Source: an uncultured Armatimonadota bacterium (lineage in GTDB: Bacteria; Armatimonadota; Armatimonadia; Armatimonadales; Armatimonadaceae). From it: a stretch of DNA of 10,814 nucleotides. The DNA is taken from assembly GCA_903881535.1 (NCBI GenBank), contig CAIRTT010000273.1, forward strand, positions 1 through 10,814, given 5' to 3'. Position 1 is the stretch's first letter, and each line of letters begins with the position of its first letter. The notes beneath the pieces were generated by a model. That model was not told the DNA's origin and did no database searches. It saw only the letters and a list, made by a program, of their open reading frames with translations. The position numbers were made by a program, and so were the translations under genes. Positions 6,475-10,814 of this stretch are shown here, one piece after another.

Positions 6475-8549
6475 TCGTCTTGTCCCTTTAGAGACAATGT
6501 CACTGGGAAGACATCTCCACTTCCGTTCGAACGCAGCAGCCACGTCGCCACCGTTAGCGTCCACCGGGAATCTACCATGTCATCCACCAGCAACACCGGT
6601 CCAAAGGGAATAGGCTGACCATTTCGTACCAGTGAGCCATCGAGATTTCGGGCCTGCTGTGTACTGTTAGCCATAGTTCTTTGTTCGGGAGTATCTCGAA
6701 GTTTTGTAATGACCATATGAAACGGCAATCCAAGAGCATCAGCCAGCCGCTTCGCGACATCTGGTACGAGTTCCGGATGTCGCAGCGATGGCACGCACGT
6801 TACCCAGGTAGGTTCGGGTTGAGGGTTCCACTCGCGTAACATCTTGGTACATGCCGCGACCAGATCATCACTAAACCTCTGCTCTTGGAGTTTGCCTTGC
6901 CGGACCATCCCACCCCATCCAGCATCACCCCAAATGCATAGCGCCTTACCGGGTTGTGGTCGGTGATTTGACAAAATAGCACCCTTGACGCCATAGCGAG
7001 GCATGCCACCAGCTGGCCAGATTTTACGGGGCTCGATCGATAGGCTGCTTCGGCGCAGGAAAGTGATGGCCTCTCCTACGAGCGCCTGATTCACATCGGT
7101 TGGCAATTGAGGCAAGGCAGGCTTGGTTACTAAGGATGCGTCTCCATCGAGCGCCCTAATCAAATAACCCATGTGCTCCCCGAAAGGCAGACCAACGTAG
7201 TCCTGCATCTGTCGATGCTCCTCCCGCCGAAGCTCGGTGAGTCGCTCAGCTCGCTCCCAGAAAGCCTCGCTTAGCTTGGCAACGGTGAGTTGCCACTTCG
7301 TGCCCAGTTTCGCGACGGGCGCAGGAGCTTCGAGAGATAGAAGCGCGATGGTCTTATCAATCCGGCCCTTGGGAAGGTTGACCCGGCTCATCAACTCGGG
7401 AATTGACAGGCCATCTGCTGCGTCTTCCAATGCTCCCAATACTTCGGCAACTTCCTCTCGCGTTGGAAATGCGCTTCGAATGAACCAGTCGGCGATGTCT
7501 ATCTCTTCCTGACCGCTGAGCAATATGCCATAGGCAGAGTCCAACGCGCGGCCGGCACGGCCAACTTGCTGGTAATACGCGACAACCGATCCCGGCATCT
7601 GGTAATGAATGACGAAGGAGAGATCCGGTTTGTCATAGCCCATCCCCAGTGCCGTCGTTGCGACAAGCGCCTTGACCTTGTTGGTGAGCAGTGCCTGTTC
7701 CAGCTCTTCTCGACGGTCGCCCGTTTCGCTCGTATAGGCCTCAACGTTGAAGCCTCGGGTCTTGAGCCAGTCTGCAACCTGATCGGCATCACGCACGGTG
7801 AGGGTGTAAATGATCCCATGGCCCTGAAGTACGGCCAGCTGCTGAGCCAACCACGCGAGTCGTTCAGCCTGACTTGGTAGGCTAATCGTCTGCAGGGTCA
7901 GCGAAGTCCGATTCAGGTCGCCGCGTGAAACACCAAGATTTGGACCGAGTACTTCGGCAAGGTCGTTCATCACGCGGTCATTCGCCGTTGCCGTAGTCGC
8001 CAGCAAACGAACGTTAGTCGGCAACGATTTGACAATGCGCTCCAGCAACCGGTAATGAGGGCGGAAGTCGTGTCCCCAATCTGAGATGCAGTGCGCTTCG
8101 TCGATGACCAGCATCGAGATTTGTGCAGCGATGACCGACAGGACTTGTGCACGGAAGCGTTCGTTCGCCAAGCGTTCGGGAGAGATAAGGAGGATATCGA
8201 TTTCCCCCCTCATGAGCTTGTCCTCGACCTGAGCCCAGTCATCGGTGTTATCGGAGTTGATCGTGGCGGCGCGAACACCCATGCGCTCAGCCGCAGCAAT
8301 CTGGTTTCGCATCAGTGCAAGCAGCGGCGAGATCAGCAGCGCTGGACCGTTTCCGGCCTCGCGCAGCAGTTTCGTCGCAATAAAGTAGACAAAACTCTTT
8401 CCCCATCCGGTCTTCTGAACCACGAGTAGACGGCCACGTCCTTCGACGATGTGTCTAATCGCAACTTCCTGGCCTTCGCGGAATGTGGCGTTGGGATAAC
8501 CTGAGCCCTTTTGAAGCAGCTCAAGTGCGCGTGCTGCGTTGTACGTCAT
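6471..8549 (-). CDS. RecQ-family DNA helicase fused to a C-terminal ComF-like phosphoribosyltransferase domain
   Basis: Length is 692 residues. The N-terminal half is an SF2 RecQ-type 3'-5' helicase: motif 0 FREGQEVAI (23-31), Walker A TGWGKS (47-52), DEAHCISDWGHDFRPHY (150-166, the RecQ aromatic-rich loop), TTATA (185-189), and motif VI QQVGRAGR (327-334). Residues about 370-425 (LSIPELMSRVNLPKGRIDKT) look like a winged-helix segment. The four-Cys zinc cluster of canonical RecQ is not apparent, and no HRDC domain is recognised. Residues about 536-690 resemble a ComF/type I PRTase, with VTCVPSLRHPELVPDVAKRL and the PRPP-loop signature VLLVDDMVDSRWT at 652-664, where Arg662 replaces the usual small residue. 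The domain may bind PRPP or another nucleotide; catalysis is not shown. GGAG (8558-8561) is eight bases before the ATG. Both ends form ATGA overlaps, with hsdS upstream and the DprA-like gene downstream. Helicase assignment is very firm and the PRTase assignment firm. Confidence 0.93.
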   Translation of the reverse strand: MTYNAARALELLQKGSGYPNATFREGQEVAIRHIVEGRGRLLVVQKTGWGKSFVYFIATKLLREAGNGPALLISPLLALMRNQIAAAERMGVRAATINSDNTDDWAQVEDKLMRGEIDILLISPERLANERFRAQVLSVIAAQISMLVIDEAHCISDWGHDFRPHYRLLERIVKSLPTNVRLLATTATANDRVMNDLAEVLGPNLGVSRGDLNRTSLTLQTISLPSQAERLAWLAQQLAVLQGHGIIYTLTVRDADQVADWLKTRGFNVEAYTSETGDRREELEQALLTNKVKALVATTALGMGYDKPDLSFVIHYQMPGSVVAYYQQVGRAGRALDSAYGILLSGQEEIDIADWFIRSAFPTREEVAEVLGALEDAADGLSIPELMSRVNLPKGRIDKTIALLSLEAPAPVAKLGTKWQLTVAKLSEAFWERAERLTELRREEHRQMQDYVGLPFGEHMGYLIRALDGDASLVTKPALPQLPTDVNQALVGEAITFLRRSSLSIEPRKIWPAGGMPRYGVKGAILSNHRPQPGKALCIWGDAGWGGMVRQGKLQEQRFSDDLVAACTKMLREWNPQPEPTWVTCVPSLRHPELVPDVAKRLADALGLPFHMVITKLRDTPEQRTMANSTQQARNLDGSLVRNGQPIPFGPVLLVDDMVDSRWTLTVATWLLRSNGSGDVFPVTLSLKGQDE
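6483..6489 (-). promoter_or_regulatory. Ribosome binding site of the DprA-like gene
   Basis: On the minus strand AAAGGGA lies within the 3' end of the helicase-PRTase gene, about eight to nine bases before the ATG at 6474. Together with the ATGA overlap it decides the start against the in-frame ATG at 6564, which would overlap the upstream gene by 94 bases. Confidence 0.5.
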
Positions 8550-9952
8550 TCTTGCATCTCCGAGTCATTGGAATCTTCGTTTTCGAGCATTTCGTCATCG
8601 AGATCAGGCAAGTCAGTTACCTCAGCAAGAGGTTCCTCTTCGGGAAGAGCGGCGGCGGCCTCGCGCACATCGAGCTTGCCGGTGACCACATCAGCAACGA
8701 GCCGGGTGCGGTATTCGCGGAGGAGGGTGATCTCGCGCTCGAGGCGAGAGATGGCGGTGTCAAGCCCTGCAGTCTGAACAGACATTGCTGACATAATTTC
8801 GTATTGCTCAAGCACTGGCGGAACGGGAAGCCGGATGTCGTAGAAGTCATCCGTGTACAGTCGCCAGAATCCCTCGACTAGGCCCTTTGCACGAATACGT
8901 AGCTCGCGACGGCAGGCCGATGACTTCAGAACGCTTTCGTAATACTGCATGCTGATTGCAGCCCTCTTCCGAAACACCGAGTAGTCTGGACTAATGACAC
9001 CGCCTTGATTAGCCAACGCAAATACTCCTAAATGGGCTTTCAGGCGGTTCAAAACGAGATCACCCTCCTCGCACAGCTTCGCACCAGCGTAAGACTCGGA
9101 GCGCATGGCGCTATTGACCATGCCACTCGGAACAAGGCCGAGGCGCTGGCTCATTGCTAAGTGCGTCTCGTTCCCTTCCTTCGAACGGTCATCGACTTCG
9201 ACAAAGAGATACTTAGCCCGCCGCACCTCCCAATGCGCCGGAATCTCTCCCAACCACTGCACACCGGAGTCCTTGAGGGGGACAGAGGGGTCGAGGCCGC
9301 GGGTCACGGCGCGGTGGATGATGGCCTGCTTCTGCTCGTTGAGCAGCGCGATCACCTTCCGCTTCGCCCGGATCGCCCGCTCCAGCCGCCCGTTTGCCCA
9401 GTCGAGGAAGCGCACGATTGCGGCCTGCTCCGAGGGGGGCGGGAGCGGGATGGGCATATTCGCGTACTTATCTCCATTGACGTTCTCAATTGTCGAAGAG
9501 ACTGCACTGACGCGTATGAAGTCGGCGAAAGCCAAAGACTTAGTGAAGTGAAACAAATAGTCCGCAGAAATGATGGGCTTTGGCACAAAGCGCACGAGAT
9601 AGCCGGCGTATGCACACGGCCCGTGGACTTCTGCACGATAGCGAAGGGATCTGCCTATTGTTCCGCTCCGCGACACGAGAATGTCCCCATCGACAAGCAT
9701 GTAGTCGTGACACGAGTCCTCTCCAACGAACACCCCACCGCGACGCAAGGTGCCTTCATCCGTGATATCTGTTGTTCGCAGAAAGCGCACTCCAGCCGAC
9801 ACGTAGTTTGCCGCAGGAATGTTTGCGCCGTAAAGCGCTGAGCGGGTACATAACCGCTTCAATACTCGCGTGGTCCAATGCCCCGGCACTTGCCCGAGCC
9901 ACGGCAGCCCCGAATCCTTGTACTCCGCATAGGGCTTGAGGTCGGTGATCAT
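8546..9952 (-). CDS. hsdS: Type I restriction-modification specificity subunit HsdS
   Basis: DNA-sequence-recognition subunit of the type I complex; it pairs with HsdM for methylation and with HsdR for restriction. Length is 468 residues from ATG 9952. The layout is the classic double target-recognition design. Each half opens with a similar block (KDSGLPWLGQVPGHW at 12-26 and KDSGVQWLGEIPAHW at 227-241) and ends with a PLPPPSEQ / PVPPVLEQ motif followed by a helical spacer (about 170-225 and 376-430), giving a bipartite target whose sequence cannot be read from the protein. After TGKLDVREAA comes an acidic tail: 15 of the last 33 residues are Asp/Glu, with no Lys/Arg. The frame is open to ATG 9982, but ATG 9952 makes an exact ATGA overlap with the Mrr-type gene, has AGGAGGGGG upstream, and puts the first TRD block at the usual place. 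Confidence 0.95.
   Translation of the reverse strand: MITDLKPYAEYKDSGLPWLGQVPGHWTTRVLKRLCTRSALYGANIPAANYVSAGVRFLRTTDITDEGTLRRGGVFVGEDSCHDYMLVDGDILVSRSGTIGRSLRYRAEVHGPCAYAGYLVRFVPKPIISADYLFHFTKSLAFADFIRVSAVSSTIENVNGDKYANMPIPLPPPSEQAAIVRFLDWANGRLERAIRAKRKVIALLNEQKQAIIHRAVTRGLDPSVPLKDSGVQWLGEIPAHWEVRRAKYLFVEVDDRSKEGNETHLAMSQRLGLVPSGMVNSAMRSESYAGAKLCEEGDLVLNRLKAHLGVFALANQGGVISPDYSVFRKRAAISMQYYESVLKSSACRRELRIRAKGLVEGFWRLYTDDFYDIRLPVPPVLEQYEIMSAMSVQTAGLDTAISRLEREITLLREYRTRLVADVVTGKLDVREAAAALPEEEPLAEVTDLPDLDDEMLENEDSNDSEMQE
9230..9274 (-). repeat. HsdS intragenic repeat, second copy (start of TRD2)
   Basis: Encodes KDSGVQWLGEIPAHW, 10 of 15 residues identical to the block that opens TRD1. It marks the internal duplication typical of HsdS. 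The DNA copies have diverged, so this is a protein-level repeat. Confidence 0.7.
9875..9919 (-). repeat. HsdS intragenic repeat, first copy (start of TRD1)
   Basis: Encodes KDSGLPWLGQVPGHW, the N-terminal partner of the block at the start of TRD2. In type I systems such duplicated blocks allow TRD exchange by recombination. No inverted or silent TRD cassette is seen in this window. Confidence 0.7.
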
Positions 9953-10814
9953 GCGTCGTCCCCCTCCTGCACCAGCATCCACACGCGCTTGAGCGGCAGC
10001 TCAGCCTGGATCTCGGCGGGCAGCTTCTCATAGGTACGGTAGATCGCCTCGACCAGATCGCGGCTCTCCCACAGGCGCACGGTGAAGTGCCCTTGTCGGG
10101 CCTCGTTCAGCACGACCTTGTTGAACCCGCCCCAACACACCAGCAACCCTTGCTCGGCCTTGTAGCTCTGCATCGCTCCTTGCAATGTGCGATAGACCGT
10201 CACATCTGCCGGGCTGTTCTGCGACTTCACCTGTACGCAAAGACGCGGCGCATCAAGCCCGAACGGTCCGCGCCCCGCAAAGATATCGATGCCACCATCC
10301 GGCCCCGGTGGCGAGAGCTTGGTAGACCAGCCATCAGCCTCGAGGACAGCATTGACCAGATTGGCAAGCGCATGGCCGTGAAAGCGCCGCTGGATGTGCG
10401 CAACGATCTGGTCGTTGGCGGCAAGGGCCAGATCGTGTCCCTGCGCAGGAGTATCTGGGTCGCCGTCGCTGTCCGGCAATGGCAGCTTGCCTGGGACGGG
10501 TATGAAGCCTGGGTCCGCCTTGCCCGCCAGCACCGCAGCCACACGTGCCTCGGCGTCGTTGCGCTGGATATTGCACACCGTCATAAACGCTCCGAATGAG
10601 CTCAGCAGGTCTTGCCCGAACACCGAGCGCGGCACATCCGGGCGCACCCACTCAACGGCGCGCACATGACGCTTGGTGGTGCCGACCTGCTTATGCTGGT
10701 AGGAACCCGTCACGCGGCCAAGCGCCACCTGAGACGTCAACTTGCGGGGCAGTACTACGATGTCACCAGGTTGCATCGCGATTGCAAATGCCCAGAGCTG
10801 CCCGGAGTAGTTCC
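9949..10814 (-). CDS. Mrr-type restriction endonuclease, 5' end outside window
   Basis: Predicted DNA endonuclease of the Mrr_cat PD-(D/E)xK family, members of which often cut modified DNA. The frame stays open upstream of the ATG at 10776 to the window edge and encodes SGQLWAFAIA directly before MQPGDIVVLPRK. This resembles the conserved N-terminal region of this family, so the true start lies beyond 10814; 287 residues are visible. Counted from the Met at 10776, the N-terminal part (1-85) contains GDIVVLP and SVFGQDLLSSFGAFMTV, a separate domain that may bind DNA. A linker rich in Pro/Asp/Gly spans 86-115. The catalytic domain has GPDGGIDI with Asp164 and Gln182-x-Lys184 in VQVKSQ, the Mrr variant of the nuclease core, followed by LLVCWGGFNK. 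The TGA overlaps hsdS as ATGA, so this gene belongs to the type I operon. Nuclease fold is firm; whether it targets modified DNA is inference. Confidence 0.9.
   Translation of the reverse strand, partial: NYSGQLWAFAIAMQPGDIVVLPRKLTSQVALGRVTGSYQHKQVGTTKRHVRAVEWVRPDVPRSVFGQDLLSSFGAFMTVCNIQRNDAEARVAAVLAGKADPGFIPVPGKLPLPDSDGDPDTPAQGHDLALAANDQIVAHIQRRFHGHALANLVNAVLEADGWSTKLSPPGPDGGIDIFAGRGPFGLDAPRLCVQVKSQNSPADVTVYRTLQGAMQSYKAEQGLLVCWGGFNKVVLNEARQGHFTVRLWESRDLVEAIYRTYEKLPAEIQAELPLKRVWMLVQEGDDA
9960..9968 (-). promoter_or_regulatory. Ribosome binding site of hsdS
   Basis: AGGAGGGGG on the minus strand ends seven bases before the ATG at 9952 and lies in the last codons of the Mrr-type gene. It is the strongest Shine-Dalgarno in the operon and supports ATG 9952 rather than the in-frame ATG at 9982. 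Confidence 0.65.

Noticed and set aside
6475..6564. Upstream in-frame start (ATG 6564) for the DprA-like gene
   Set aside because: It would overlap the helicase-PRTase gene by 94 bases and add 30 residues unlike DprA. ATG 6474 gives an exact ATGA junction and a ribosome binding site.
9161..9841. 226-codon open frame on the plus strand opposite hsdS
   Set aside because: Composition and lack of motifs point to an antisense shadow of the hsdS target-recognition regions.
9953..9982. Upstream in-frame start (ATG 9982) for hsdS
   Set aside because: The extra ten residues (Gly/Ala/Arg-rich) are unlike HsdS and read through the end of the Mrr gene. ATG 9952 has the strong AGGAGG and the ATGA overlap.
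10774..10776. ATG at 10776 as start of the Mrr-type nuclease
   Set aside because: The open frame continues to the edge with family-like sequence, and no good ribosome binding site precedes this ATG.
2075..10814. BREX, DISARM or Hachiman system
   Set aside because: No PglX/PglZ/BrxL, DrmA/DrmB/DUF1998 or HamA-like proteins are seen. The genes fit a type I R-M system with added components.

Overview
This is bacterial chromosomal DNA of moderately high GC content with long, tightly packed genes. The phylum cannot be fixed from the sequence alone. The APC permease plus secreted HGGG-type esterase on the left would suit a soil heterotroph such as an Acidobacteriota member, but this is a low-confidence impression. 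No tRNA, rRNA, CRISPR array, insertion sequence, transposase or integrase was seen.

The window has two blocks that converge on a 61-base gap (2014-2074). The left block (1-2013, + strand) holds the C-terminal part of an APC-family amino acid permease, cut by the window edge. A one-base TGATG overlap joins it to a secreted alpha/beta-hydrolase esterase. This looks like ordinary metabolic chromosome.

The right block (2075-10814, - strand) is a defence operon that runs leftwards from the right edge. In transcription order it encodes an Mrr-type restriction endonuclease (5' end outside the window), the type I specificity subunit HsdS, a RecQ-family helicase fused to a C-terminal ComF-like phosphoribosyltransferase domain, a DprA/Smf-like protein with a C-terminal winged helix, and the type I motor/nuclease subunit HsdR. 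Once starts are corrected, each of the four junctions is an exact four-base ATGA overlap, so the five genes appear translationally coupled and built as one unit. The methyltransferase HsdM that HsdS and HsdR need is not in the window. It most likely lies just upstream, beyond 10814.

The point of greatest interest is the insertion of a DprA-like protein and a helicase-PRTase fusion between hsdS and hsdR. Helicase, ComF-type PRTase and DprA are the same three classes as ComFA, ComFC and DprA, which handle incoming single-stranded DNA in natural transformation. Here they sit inside a restriction operon. A reasonable hypothesis is that they sense or process DNA intermediates, or make or bind a nucleotide signal, alongside the type I complex. 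The key helicase and nuclease motifs of HsdR, RecQ and Mrr look intact. The PRPP-binding motif of the PRTase carries an unusual Arg.
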